64,000 nucleotides of DNA from DASSFG01 sp035547915 (GCA_035547915.1 DASZTS010000014.1:53134-117133), one strand, 5' to 3'; positions 10,501 to 17,287 are shown, counted from the first letter of the stretch. The notes: generated from the sequence alone by a model not told the origin. Made by a program: numbers and translations.

Positions 10501-10566
10501 CGAACCAAATTGAGCGCCCAGGCCATGCGATCGACGTGGGCAGCATCTACCGCACATCATGTTCAT
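7501..10566 (-). CDS. Planctomycete cytochrome-type DUF1587/1595/1592/1588/1585 protein
   Basis: A 1,021-residue exported protein. After a signal segment (ISLMLLAGPGLVSA) comes a planctomycete cytochrome-like domain with a heme-binding CVRCH at about residues 73-77. DUF1587 follows (RRLTVAQYRNTLRDLLG), then DUF1595 (FATRAFRRPL), DUF1592 (AAKLSYFLWNAPPDE), DUF1588 with a second heme-type motif CVKCH and GIDPWGLPLEQFD, and a C-terminal DUF1585 (VKSELFL). The order is canonical for this planctomycete family. The protein probably acts in the periplasm in electron transfer or oxidation, paired with the downstream DUF1552 protein; the substrate is unknown. Methionines at residues 1, 3 and 4 leave the exact start open. 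Confidence 0.88.
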   Translation of the reverse strand: MNMMCGRCCPRRSHGLGAQFGSPWRFRVISLMLLAGPGLVSAVRGEEPPTAAPLAAIQTRFREQVQPLLAKYCVRCHNPEEMKSGVRVDHLDGSLAGRQPFLWTEIRRQLADEAMPPEDEPQPTADERRSLTDWIDQAIAVARSRKPDKNGSVRRLTVAQYRNTLRDLLGLDDDLTDVLPPDTVSKEGFLNNGQSMLLSPLLIDAYFGIAEKLLDRCIVDERSPPSIQNFRMDLGEHINPTPCPDNLILGALSHLLKNDDFVVTQLSPTKPFEYRPFFMRTQYRFIEGYQGNDTVRGWREYDSIYHAVFACMRGSEGYPKGLAYETVPQGLLLRPAIPSDEEFQVDSTYGPKANFKISLRELPDEGRFRVTVKAAKYDDGLLLDPGAASQDASSAGALTVENLGQPQSVSIPTAGIYQADIYLAADAATPPQPNNEKRQNLTLLLGELRFSGTLSQPAFLALHLPAGPLNVSAIYGGQPAAARLVLTPLDPAHEAATRFSTFAKRQPRIGVHLGLRRDCGSTLTQVGTARVVTSCEPQDYVFEGAIGNFPSPDVEKDNVNYLAGVREIGVRSEYTDGRDMPRLLLRSVEFEGPFYDTWPPATHRNIFIASPHPSESAEYARDVLRSFATRAFRRPLAAQEEEALMAVWQDSFGRCGEFRQSIKDALLVVLTSPQFLFLIEQSESPQGEPLDGYELAAKLSYFLWNAPPDERLLQLAASGQLLASLDPEIERMVADPRCGQFAREFASQWLNLDKLDVVETDRRRYPRLTRHAKTQLRGEPVEFLLHLLRNNLPLRNLVRSDFIVANEVVANYYDLADRTETGFEFVAISHDNANLGGLLAQAGILAGLSDGREVNPVKRGAWLARKIIAEPPDDPPPNVPALPNDDGLKLTLREKLERHRNQPGCVKCHAGIDPWGLPLEQFDAGGRFKGLSDPAVDARSTLPDGRQVDDANGLKAYLADERLDQVAFSFLKHLAGYATGRTLSYPELEFLKERGLELKSTEYRLQDLLRFVVKSELFLEK

Positions 10567-10822
10567 TGCCTCTCTAACGATCCGCCGCTGATCGTGGGAA
10601 ACCCTCTTCTCCCCTTCCCACGGAAAACATCTCGCTTGATCGGATTGTAGTCTGCGGAGAACTTGTGCGGCAGTGCGGGACCGGCAATGCGCCGGGACCC
10701 CGCATCTGCATTATCCGCATTCCCCGCGTCGCGGCTGTCACGGCATCGACAGTCAGCCGACGGCAGCGACCACAATTAGTTTTGCAAAAATCGTGTGAAC
10801 CTTCTGAAACCTTTCACGTCTA

Positions 10823-10948
10823 TCAGGGTATAAGCTGACGGACGCGGACGACGCTGGGGTCGATCTGTGCCGCTTCGCAGGATGGCCTCACCGGGCCAGC
10901 GAGATTTCCGATGATGACCAAAAGGCCAAGCATCACCAACGAACGCAT
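10823..10948 (-). CDS. Possible tiny secreted peptide or gene remnant
   Basis: A 41-codon frame starting MRSLVMLGLLVIIG looks like a signal peptide ending near CEAAQIDPSVVRVR, then stops. It lies in a 530-base gap between the DUF1592 gene and the first tRNA. The peptide could be the start of a trypsin-like secreted protein cut off by a stop or frameshift, or it could be chance. No clear ribosome site is visible. The rest of the gap shows nothing I recognise apart from the terminator at 11044-11076. Confidence 0.25.
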   Translation of the reverse strand: MRSLVMLGLLVIIGNLAGPVRPSCEAAQIDPSVVRVRQLIP

Positions 10949-11043
10949 AGGGACGTGCTCGTTTGCCGGCAAACCGGCGAATCGGCTCCCCGCGCATCCG
11001 TTGCGCTTGTGACGCTCGGCCATTTGGCAAGCAAGGCTCATCA

Positions 11044-11076
11044 AAGGCCCGGTGTCACGCGACGCCGGGCCTTTTT
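11044..11076 (+). terminator. Rho-independent terminator before tRNA cluster 1
   Basis: A 13-bp stem (AAGGCCCGGTGTC with GACGCCGGGCCTT) closed by a four-base loop ACGC and followed by a T run. It points along the plus strand and stands 20 bases before the first tRNA, so it would insulate the array from upstream transcription, or end an unrecognised plus-strand transcript. Confidence 0.8.
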
Positions 11077-11096
11077 CGTTGGCACACAACAAACAT

Positions 11097-11168
11097 GGGT
11101 CGGTAGCTGAGACGGTATAGCACTTGGCTGAAAACCAGGAGACGAGGATTCGAGCGCCTCCCGACCCA
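11097..11168 (+). tRNA. tRNA-Phe(GAA)
   Basis: Acceptor GGGTCGG pairs with CCGACCC. The anticodon loop CTGAAAA sits on stem CTTGG/CCAGG. The T arm has one mismatched pair next to the loop. No CCA is encoded; CT follows the discriminator A. Confidence 0.85.
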
Positions 11169-11185
11169 CTCACAGAAAGACATAC

Positions 11186-11258
11186 GGCTCGTTCGTCTAG
11201 CGGCCAAGGATGCCGGTTTTTCAAGCCGGAGACCGGGGTTCAACTCCCCGACGGGCTA
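11186..11258 (+). tRNA. tRNA-Glu(TTC)
   Basis: Acceptor GGCTCGT with ACGGGCT (first pair G-U), anticodon loop TTTTCAA on CCGGT/GCCGG, T arm CGGGG-TTCAACT-CCCCG. No CCA encoded. Confidence 0.85.
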
Positions 11259-11276
11259 CTCGGAAACACAGAACAA

Positions 11277-11348
11277 CGGGATGTAGGGTAACGGCGGCCC
11301 GCGTGCCTTGGGAGCACGAGCGAGTGGGTTCAACTCCCACCATCCCGA
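11277..11348 (+). tRNA. tRNA-Pro(TGG)
   Basis: Acceptor CGGGATG with CATCCCG, anticodon loop CTTGGGA on CGTGC/GCACG, T arm GTGGG-TTCAACT-CCCAC. No CCA encoded. Confidence 0.88.
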
Positions 11349-11410
11349 CTTGGCCATCGCTCGGCGAGCGATCGGCAAGGAAGGGTGAGAGAGGTCGTCA
11401 TCGGAACACG

Positions 11411-11480
11411 GTCCGGTGTTGTAAGGGAAGCATGGCGATCTGATACGTCGCCGGAGGTTGGTTCAACTCCACCCCGGACT
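11411..11480 (+). tRNA. tRNA-Ile(GAT)
   Basis: Acceptor GTCCGGT with CCCGGAC (last pair mismatched), anticodon loop CTGATAC on GCGAT/GTCGC, T arm with one T-C mismatch. The D arm is short and irregular. This is one of the more degenerate members, and its ends are uncertain by a base. Confidence 0.65.
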
Positions 11481-11547
11481 ACTTCAACAGGAGACAACGA
11501 ATGCGGCAGCCACAACGATTCAAACGCATACGCCAGACCGGCAACAC

Positions 11548-11619
11548 GGGGTCGTGGCGTAACGGCAGCGCATCCGCCTTTTAAGCGGAAGGGTGAGGGT
11601 TCGATTCCCTCCGGCCCCA
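11548..11619 (+). tRNA. tRNA-Lys(TTT)
   Basis: Acceptor GGGGTCG with CGGCCCC, anticodon loop CTTTTAA on TCCGC/GCGGA, T arm GAGGG-TTCGATT-CCCTC. No CCA encoded. Confidence 0.88.
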
Positions 11620-11626
11620 CTGATCT

Positions 11627-11698
11627 CGGCACGTAGCTCAGTGGCAGAGCGGGACTCTTATAAGGCCCTGGTCGAAGGTCCGATTCCTTCCGTGCCGA
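11627..11698 (+). tRNA. tRNA with anticodon TAT (nominal Ile)
   Basis: Acceptor CGGCACG with CGTGCCG is perfect. The anticodon loop CTTATAA gives TAT, on stem GGACT/GGCCC with an A-C mismatch. The T loop is TCCGATT instead of TTCRAnT. Bacteria normally read AUA with a lysidine-modified CAU tRNA, so a UAU anticodon is unusual. Confidence 0.75.
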
Positions 11699-11723
11699 CT
11701 GGCAGAGGCGAACGACACAACAC

Positions 11724-11796
11724 GGGATCAAGGTGTTAGCGGCAGCATACCTGGCTCTTAACCAGGCTGGTGACGGTTCGAGCCCGTCTGGTCCCA
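11724..11796 (+). tRNA. tRNA-Lys(CTT)
   Basis: Acceptor GGGATCA with TGGTCCC, anticodon loop CTCTTAA on CCTGG/CCAGG, T arm GACGG-TTCGAGC-CCGTC. No CCA encoded. Confidence 0.88.
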
Positions 11797-11810
11797 CTTG
11801 TGACAAGCAC

Positions 11811-11882
11811 GCACTGGTCGTCTAGCGGCGAAGACTCCGCACCCGTAATGCGGCGACGTGGGTTCGACTCCCGCCCGGTGCT
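11811..11882 (+). tRNA. tRNA-Thr(CGT)
   Basis: Acceptor GCACTGG with CCGGTGC, anticodon loop CCCGTAA on CCGCA/TGCGG. Position 33 is C rather than the near-universal T. T loop TTCGACT. No CCA encoded. Confidence 0.82.
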
Positions 11883-11958
11883 CTCGATCTTTGACAATTC
11901 GGTGATCGCAAAAAAGCGGCCGACAGACCCGCAAGCCGAAGCGGGCTTTGTCGGCAAT

Positions 11959-12030
11959 GCACCCATGATGTAGCGGATGCCTATCTGCTTGCCATGCAGA
12001 AAGTGCCGGTTCGACTCCGGCTGGGGTGCT
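11959..12030 (+). tRNA. tRNA-Gly(GCC)
   Basis: Acceptor GCACCCA with GGGGTGC (last pair mismatched), anticodon loop TTGCCAT on TCTGC/GCAGA, T arm GCCGG-TTCGACT-CCGGC. No CCA encoded. Confidence 0.85.
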
Positions 12031-12034
12031 TTTG

Positions 12035-12213
12035 GAGCCGGACGAACAACAATTCCCTCTCCCTTTGGGAGAGGGTTAGGGTGAGGGCGGATCGCCCGCT
12101 CTTGCATCGTTGATTCTCTTCGGACGTGGCTGGCGTTTTCGCTGAGCAAGAGACGACCCTATTGGTACTTTCAGCCGCCCTCACCCCGTCCCTCTCCCGA
12201 AAGGGAGAGGGAG
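12035..12213 (+). repeat. MITE-like repeat, copy 1
   Basis: A ~160-180 bp unit whose ends are inverted copies of CCCTCTCCC(N)GGGAGAGGG with GTTAGGGTGAGGG inward. The interior (TCTTCGGACGTGGCTGG, then TTTTCGCTGA and CAGCCGCCCTCACC) is shared with copy 2 at 54188-54360, and so is the flank GAGCCGGACGA. No coding capacity. It looks like a non-autonomous transposable element or a large REP-type palindrome inside the tRNA array. Confidence 0.7.
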
Positions 12214-12247
12214 TAGTACTGCCGATGTTTTTTTGTTCGTTCCTTAA

Positions 12248-12321
12248 CGGCGTGTAGGAAAGCCTGGGACTCCGCGTGCGTCGGGAGCACGAGATCGCCG
12301 GTTCAAATCCGGCCACGCCGA
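12248..12321 (+). tRNA. tRNA-Pro(CGG), at the left end of the mobile element
   Basis: Acceptor CGGCGTG with CACGCCG, anticodon loop GTCGGGA on CGTGC/GCACG, T arm GCCGG-TTCAAAT-CCGGC. The stop codon of the convergent serine recombinase gene (12303-12305) lies inside its T arm, so the insertion junction is probably in or next to this tRNA. Confidence 0.85.
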
Positions 12322-13793
12322 CTTTTTTCAGAGATGAGCCCTTCGGCGAGAACGTCGAAGGGCTTTCTCATTGTGGTGACGAGAGTTACGCCGTCGAGGC
12401 GGCAGTTCAAAAACACGATTTCGAGCAAACGACGCTTTGTCGCGTAGTCGGCGGTAAGCCATTGCTGCCGAAGCGTTTGCGAAAGTTCAAAAACTTTCGA
12501 CGCCAGCTCCGCCGTTTCGTCGTGCGACCGGTCGAGCGCGTCGAGTTGCAGCTTGATCGACGCCATTCGGTCACGCAACTCCGTGTGTTTGCGGGCGAAC
12601 GTCTCCTGGTCGATGTCATCCGACAGTCGCATGTTGAGCAACCGGTCCTGCTGCTGCACGAGCAACGTCTCCTGCCGCTGAAGCTCCGAACGCTGGGCCA
12701 TCGACTCGGTCTGCGCATCCCGCGTCTGTGAAGCAAGTACCAGCCGGAACCAATCGCGGACGCTCTCATCCTCGACCTGCATCTTGTCGAACACGGCCAG
12801 CACCTGCTGGTCGATGTCGGCTTCCGTGACACGCACGCGGGGATGCCCAGCCCTGTTGTAGTACGTGCAGCGGTAATAGATGTAGAAGCGGTCGCCGTTC
12901 TTCGACTTTTTCCTGACCTTCTCGCCGGTAATCGGATGGCCGCAATGGCCGCATTGGATGATGTCGCCGGCGTACGTGATCGCGTGCGACTGGTAAATGT
13001 GATCGCCAAGCAGCACCTGCACGCGGTCCCACGTCGCACGGTCGATCAGCGGCTCGTGTTTGCCGGGATACCACTCGCCCTTGTGGAGGATTTCGCCGAT
13101 GTAGGCCCGATCCTTCAGAACGTTGTGGACCATGCTGCGGGGAAACTTCGGCTGTGCATCCCGAAAGACCCGCCCATCAGCTTCGAGCCGCTCGACCAGG
13201 CCGTCGAGGGTCACGTTCTCGTAGGCATAGAGATGGAAGATGCGTTTGACGTTGGCGGCAGCCGGGGGATCAACCTCGATGATGCCCCGCCCATCCTTGC
13301 GGACGTTGCGATAGCCATACGGAGCCAGTCCGATAAACCAGCCTTCCCGCACGCGACGGGCCAGCCCCTCGCGGACATCCACTGATTGCTGCTCGGTGTA
13401 GAAGCTTGCCATGTTGGCAAGCGTCCGCCGCATCATGCGGCCGGCGGGCGTATTTTCCGTCGGCTGCGACACGGAGATGAACGGCAGGTCGTATTCCGAC
13501 TCCAGCCGTTCCAGCTCAACGTAATCGAAGAGATTGCGGGCAGCCCGGTCCACCTTGTAGAACAGCAAGCCGTCGAGGAACGGGGCGTTCTTCTTGGCGT
13601 ACGCGATCAACTCGCGGAAGGTTTTCCGCTCATCAGTCTTGCTCGCCGTCTCGGCGATCTTGAACAGCTTGGCGATTTCGCCACCGGCCTGCATGGCGTA
13701 TCGCTTGAGGGCTTCTTCCTGTACTTCGAGGCTGAATCCCTCGCGTTCCTGTTCCCGGCTGCTTACCCGTGCCAACGCGACAAACTGTTTCAT
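12303..13793 (-). CDS. Large serine recombinase / integrase
   Basis: A 496-residue large serine recombinase, the probable integrase of the element. The N-terminal resolvase domain has the nucleophile Ser in ALARVSSREQ at about residues 10-12, with the following EGFSLEVQ and FYKVDRAARN. A recombinase domain follows (GLAPYGYRN, then VHNVLKDRAYIGEI), a zinc ribbon with CGHCGHPITG and a later YYRCTYY, and a long C-terminal coiled coil (about residues 350-430). Its stop falls inside tRNA-Pro(CGG), as expected for an integrase reading toward its attachment site. It overlaps the upstream 74-residue gene by four bases (ATGA coupling). Confidence 0.93.
   Translation of the reverse strand: MKQFVALARVSSREQEREGFSLEVQEEALKRYAMQAGGEIAKLFKIAETASKTDERKTFRELIAYAKKNAPFLDGLLFYKVDRAARNLFDYVELERLESEYDLPFISVSQPTENTPAGRMMRRTLANMASFYTEQQSVDVREGLARRVREGWFIGLAPYGYRNVRKDGRGIIEVDPPAAANVKRIFHLYAYENVTLDGLVERLEADGRVFRDAQPKFPRSMVHNVLKDRAYIGEILHKGEWYPGKHEPLIDRATWDRVQVLLGDHIYQSHAITYAGDIIQCGHCGHPITGEKVRKKSKNGDRFYIYYRCTYYNRAGHPRVRVTEADIDQQVLAVFDKMQVEDESVRDWFRLVLASQTRDAQTESMAQRSELQRQETLLVQQQDRLLNMRLSDDIDQETFARKHTELRDRMASIKLQLDALDRSHDETAELASKVFELSQTLRQQWLTADYATKRRLLEIVFLNCRLDGVTLVTTMRKPFDVLAEGLISEKSRRGRI
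12335..12370 (+). terminator. Hairpin after tRNA cluster 1, inside the recombinase 3' end
   Basis: AGCCCTTCG pairs with CGAAGGGCT across a 10-base loop, flanked by ATGAG/CTCAT and followed by a short T-rich tail. It lies 14 bases past tRNA-Pro and could end plus-strand array transcription. It is also coding for the recombinase C terminus (KPFDVLAEGL), so the symmetry may be partly accidental. Confidence 0.4.
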
Positions 13794-14014
13794 GGCGGGG
13801 ACCCCGAAGAAAGAGCCTGATACAACCGACCCACAGTCTGGATCATTGTAACGGCATCTTCGGGCGAAAGAAGGTCCGCATAATACGGCTGCCAGACACG
13901 GATCGTCTTCTCGATCAGTTCAGCCGTGATCCAGTCCGGCGTCCCGGCCGGAACGACGCCGGGGCGGGCATCGTTGCCGGTAGTGTCAGCCTTCTTTCGA
14001 TTGCTGCGGGACAT
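13790..14014 (-). CDS. Small recombinase-linked protein of unknown function
   Basis: A 74-residue protein whose core is PDWITAELIEKTIRVWQPYY followed by LSPEDAVTMIQTVGRL. It overlaps the recombinase start by four bases, so the two are translationally coupled. I know no function. Its position suggests a recombination accessory factor such as a directionality factor, but this is inference. The ATG at 14014 is preferred over an upstream frame opening at 14050. Confidence 0.7.
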   Translation of the reverse strand: MSRSNRKKADTTGNDARPGVVPAGTPDWITAELIEKTIRVWQPYYADLLSPEDAVTMIQTVGRLYQALSSGSPP

Positions 14015-14098
14015 GACTGGACACCACCACGAAATGCGCGCACGGTCCAACTGGCACCGCCGCGCGGAATTGTCGAACGCGAGGATCGGCGTTGCCGG

Positions 14099-14356
14099 TC
14101 AGCGGCCCGGCAACAAACCCTCCCGCTGGTAACGCCGAAGTTCATCATGGCTTATTGACCACGAGGCAAAGCTGGCACGACCGCTGAGCTTCTTGCTGGC
14201 CTGGATGCGACCGCCACGTGCCCATCCACGCACTGTCAAACTGGCACGCCCCACGATCCGGGCGAATTCCTCGACCGAATACCACTCCTGCTGCCGCGTC
14301 TCGACCAGCACGGCCAGCATCGCCTCGATCTTCTCAAGCCGTTGTTCCAGCGTCAT
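14099..14356 (-). CDS. MerR/excisionase-like DNA-binding protein
   Basis: An 85-residue protein with a short coiled N terminus (TLEQRLEKIEAMLAVLVE) and a winged-helix DNA-binding core: WYSVEEFARIVGRASLTVRG, then WARGGRIQA and SISHDELRRY. The core resembles helix_turn_helix_17/excisionase domains. GGTGGAG precedes its ATG. It lies next to the recombinase pair and may control excision or the mobilization genes. Confidence 0.75.
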   Translation of the reverse strand: MTLEQRLEKIEAMLAVLVETRQQEWYSVEEFARIVGRASLTVRGWARGGRIQASKKLSGRASFASWSISHDELRRYQREGLLPGR

Positions 14357-14364
14357 GCTCCACC

Positions 14365-14466
14365 TCAGCTCGCGCCTGTGTCAAAGTCCGACTTGAAATT
14401 CCCGTCGCTCGCAGCAACGCTCACCACGAGCGCTTCGATCACTACCAACACGATGAATTCAAACAT
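14365..14466 (-). CDS. 33-residue membrane peptide
   Basis: A very short frame, MFEFIVLVVIEALVVSV then a polar tail ending TGAS, with an ideal ribosome site (AAGGAGTACCG) before its ATG. It ends just before the ribosome site of the downstream helix-turn-helix gene. It would be a single-span peptide. The good start signal and fit within the operon make it likely to be translated. Function unknown. Confidence 0.5.
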   Translation of the reverse strand: MFEFIVLVVIEALVVSVAASDGNFKSDFDTGAS

Positions 14467-14529
14467 CGGTACTCCTTCAAAAAATCCGGGAAAGATGATT
14501 GCCAGATGGGCACTGCCAGGCCCATGCGG

Positions 14530-14811
14530 CTAGTTTTTACTGGCTGTGATGGCCGCTCGCGCCGCGGCGATACCGGCCACCACCGCCCCGATGTCGTCGA
14601 TCAGCCCGAACGGCCCCAGCAACGCTTCGGGCACGATGTCGATCGGCGAAATGCAGTAAATCCCGCAGAAGATTGCGACACTCCAGCCCACGATCGGCAT
14701 AAGGAATTCCCGTAGCTTGCTGTTGGGCATCGACAGCAGCACTCCAAAGGCCACCGCCAGGAGGGTGCCGCAAAACACCATCAACTGAATTGTTCCAAAG
14801 AAACTGCTCAT
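14530..14811 (-). CDS. YkvA/DUF1232 membrane protein
   Basis: A 93-residue protein with two hydrophobic segments and the DUF1232 signature SPIDIVPEALLGPFGLIDDI. GAGGAGGTAATC precedes the ATG. DUF1232 proteins are small membrane proteins without a settled role. It belongs to a run of small membrane genes in the mobilization part of the element. Confidence 0.8.
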   Translation of the reverse strand: MSSFFGTIQLMVFCGTLLAVAFGVLLSMPNSKLREFLMPIVGWSVAIFCGIYCISPIDIVPEALLGPFGLIDDIGAVVAGIAAARAAITASKN

Positions 14812-14860
14812 GATTACCTCCTCTCAAAAAATGCGACGGCTTTGTTGTGGCCGCCGGTGG

Positions 14861-15082
14861 CTACATTTCCATTCCCTGACTCTGCTCCTCGATCTGTTGC
14901 TGCGGCTCTGGCTGGGCAACCTCCGGGCCGCCCTCCCGGCTCGCGTCCGGCCACTGGCCGGGACCGTAGGGAACGAACGCACTGCCGTTGAAGATGGCGT
15001 TGGCCAGTTCCATTTGGCCCTGCGTGGCCATCCGGCTCATCTCTTCGCCCACTTCGTTAAGAATGTCGCCAAGAATTGACAT
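14861..15082 (-). CDS. Small hypothetical protein
   Basis: A 73-residue protein: an amphipathic first half (SILGDILNEVGEEMSRMA) and a Pro/Gln/Glu-rich tail. GGAGGTGAAGC lies before its ATG. No recognised domain. It is co-directional with the coupling-protein genes. Confidence 0.55.
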   Translation of the reverse strand: MSILGDILNEVGEEMSRMATQGQMELANAIFNGSAFVPYGPGQWPDASREGGPEVAQPEPQQQIEEQSQGMEM

Positions 15083-15105
15083 GCTTCACCTCCAGTGATT
15101 GGGAA

Positions 15106-15972
15106 CTATTGCTTCGCCGCACGTAAGTTAGTGGCAGCCGGTGCGGCATCGGTTCGAGTATGGTTCCAAGACGTATCGTCACGTGTGCCGCCGATCGAAC
15201 GCTGCTCGACCGATCGCCGGGAAACACGCGGTCTGCTAGCCTGGTCGGGCAATGCGCGACCAGCTTCTTTCGGATTGCCGTCCCGGTCGAATTCATCCAT
15301 CGTGTAGCGGAGCGCCTCACGTGACATCATTCGACCTTGCAACACGGCCCGGCGATGCGATCCGCTGTACTGGTGCATGAGTGTCAGGGTGCCGAGCGAC
15401 ACCAGGATTGCCGCCGCCAGCACAGCCACACACCCCCGTTTGATTCTGGCCTGTGCCCGCCGCCGGTCGTCTGCACTCGGCGGACCGAAGGATTCTTCGT
15501 AATAGCGGACCGTCGTCGTCCACAGCGGGGGAATGCCGGGCGTGAATATGATCGCGGTTCGCGGTGACAGTCCCTCTATTTCTTCGGGCTTCAGCAGCTT
15601 GCGGACCTGCTGGCCCCAACCGCTATTCTGGTTCTCCGAATAGCTGCTGCTTCCTTGCCCCGCCCCCGATGGCGACTGCACAGATTTCCCGGTGCTGCTG
15701 CCGCCGTTGTCCACCACGACCGTTTCCTCGCCCAGCCGGGTACTGACATACTGCGAAGTCTGTGGGTCGTTGACGCCGACGAACACTTGCGACGTGTTCG
15801 ATAAAATAGTTTGATCCTGGCCGTCGGGGCCTAGCTTCTTGAGCTGACCCAGCGATTGCAGCAGGTAAATCAGATGCACGCCGTAGCCTCGATATTTATC
15901 CTGCGCGTCATCGAGGGCGTCCATGTGACCCAGGCTGCCCGCTTCATCAAGGACAAAATGGACCTTTTTCAT
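15106..15972 (-). CDS. T4SS coupling protein (VirD4/TraG type), C-terminal half
   Basis: A 288-residue protein that begins right at the Walker B strand of a VirD4/TraG ATPase: MKKVHFVLDEAGSLGHMDAL. It continues with the family's GVHLIYLLQSLGQLKK and SNTSQVFVGVNDPQTSQYVS. The later part is Ser/Gly-rich and then has a hydrophobic span (VAVLAAAILVSLG). Walker A is in the preceding gene (15969-17102), whose stop overlaps this start in ATGA. A whole coupling protein would therefore need both chains, or a frameshift fusing them. The coupling protein delivers the relaxase-DNA complex to a conjugation channel. Confidence 0.8.
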   Translation of the reverse strand: MKKVHFVLDEAGSLGHMDALDDAQDKYRGYGVHLIYLLQSLGQLKKLGPDGQDQTILSNTSQVFVGVNDPQTSQYVSTRLGEETVVVDNGGSSTGKSVQSPSGAGQGSSSYSENQNSGWGQQVRKLLKPEEIEGLSPRTAIIFTPGIPPLWTTTVRYYEESFGPPSADDRRRAQARIKRGCVAVLAAAILVSLGTLTLMHQYSGSHRRAVLQGRMMSREALRYTMDEFDRDGNPKEAGRALPDQASRPRVSRRSVEQRSIGGTRDDTSWNHTRTDAAPAATNLRAAKQ

Positions 15973-17102
15973 TGCTGGAGTCCTCCTTCAACCACCGCCC
16001 GGAGCATCGCGCCAATCCACATCCGCATCAGGGCTGCTTGTGCCCGCAAATGCTCCGGCGGCAGGACCAGGTACACCGTCATCTTTCCGTTTCGTAGTCT
16101 GGCGGGATCGAAGCTGCTGGTCCGCGTATTCTCCGCGACGGCGATTGTGTCGAGGAATCGCAGGAAGCGGTTGGTTGTCGTGAGGACTGAGCTAAGTTCC
16201 TTGTCCTTGAAATGTGCGAGTTGGCCGCCTATTCGCCGAAGCATTCCGCCCCAGGCATCCGAGCCTTGCATCAATGCGATTGCGGCTTCCAGCTTTTTCG
16301 GATTTGAAAGAAGCGTGCGGACCGCCTGCAACGACCGGTCATCGCCGGGTTCTGCAAACTGCACGACCATCGAGCACAGCCCCGCTATAAGTGCTTCCGC
16401 ACTGTCTGGAAAATGCGGGTCTCTCTCTTGTCCAGTCCGAATCACAAATGCGTTGGCGAGATCAAAACATGCGTCGATCGCCAGCGGTGATTCCCTCTTG
16501 ATGAAATCCAGCGGATTGAAGGTGTCCGGCGTCTGCGTCACCACTTTGTAGGGATCGAGGATTCGCACCTCGTGCCCAAACACTTTCTCTCTGTGCGTCC
16601 CCGTTAAGGACGCTAATTCCCCTTTGACATCGACCACGACGCATGAATCGGGGCAAGTTTGCAGGAAGGGGATGACAAACGAAACGCCTTTGCCCACACC
16701 CGTGGGAGCGAACACCGCCGTATGTACGGCGTTTGGCAGCCTTACCAGCTTCTGTTCGGGCTGCCTGAACATTGCCAGAAACTCCTTGCACGCGGTTTCA
16801 TCATCAATCTGCCGGTCAAACAGGGCTTTGATTGCCGGACCGGCTCTCTGAGGGGAATCGGTGACTCGCCCAAGGATTAAGCCACTGTCGGCATCAAGCA
16901 TTCCGGCTCGCCTCAAATCCTCAGAGCCGGCCCAGCGGGCCGACCCCAACGTGGTCAACCGGTTTTTCTTCTTCCTGCAATGGACCACGATGACGACGGC
17001 CACGACCGTGAGCACGAAGTAGGGGTACATCCAAGCCGCGAGGCCACAAGGCAAAGCAATTGCCACGACGGCCACGACCAGCATTTGGCGATAGAAACTC
17101 AT
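15969..17102 (-). CDS. T4SS coupling protein (VirD4/TraG type), N-terminal half
   Basis: A 377-residue N-terminal part of a VirD4/TraG coupling ATPase: two membrane spans (LVVAVVAIALPCGLAAW, FVLTVVAVVIVV), GSARWAGSEDL, Walker A in FAPTGVGKGVSFVIP at about residue 136, and DVKGELASLTG. It ends in LRAVVEGGLQQ just before where Walker B should follow. The ATG at 17102 is preferred because GAGGTG stands seven bases upstream. Walker B is in the next, four-base-overlapping gene. Confidence 0.85.
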   Translation of the reverse strand: MSFYRQMLVVAVVAIALPCGLAAWMYPYFVLTVVAVVIVVHCRKKKNRLTTLGSARWAGSEDLRRAGMLDADSGLILGRVTDSPQRAGPAIKALFDRQIDDETACKEFLAMFRQPEQKLVRLPNAVHTAVFAPTGVGKGVSFVIPFLQTCPDSCVVVDVKGELASLTGTHREKVFGHEVRILDPYKVVTQTPDTFNPLDFIKRESPLAIDACFDLANAFVIRTGQERDPHFPDSAEALIAGLCSMVVQFAEPGDDRSLQAVRTLLSNPKKLEAAIALMQGSDAWGGMLRRIGGQLAHFKDKELSSVLTTTNRFLRFLDTIAVAENTRTSSFDPARLRNGKMTVYLVLPPEHLRAQAALMRMWIGAMLRAVVEGGLQQ

Positions 17103-17110
17103 TCCGCACC

Positions 17111-17287
17111 TCACTTCAAACTCGGATAAGCGGCCACATGCGGCGCTGCCTTCGGGTCCAGACCGTCCACGCTTGATTCTGCCGTGTCCTTCAGATGCTC
17201 TCGCATTGCAGACAGCCATGTCTCGGCCGCATTTCGCCAATGCTCGACCATCGCGATTTCCTCAATGGGCGTGTCAGTCGTTTGCAT
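17111..17287 (-). CDS. 58-residue hypothetical protein between parB and the coupling gene
   Basis: A short frame MQTTDTPIEEIAMVEHWRNA, continuing to AAYPSLK. It overlaps the parB end by 14 bases, and its stop touches the ribosome site of the coupling-protein gene. The tight packing supports a real, translationally coupled gene. Mostly helical by composition. No recognised domain. Confidence 0.5.
   Translation of the reverse strand: MQTTDTPIEEIAMVEHWRNAAETWLSAMREHLKDTAESSVDGLDPKAAPHVAAYPSLK

Noticed and set aside
10776..11224. Two longer minus-strand frames upstream of and through the first tRNAs
   Set aside because: They run through the terminator and two tRNA genes and have no family-like sequence; only the short signal-peptide-like part at 10823-10948 is kept, at low confidence.
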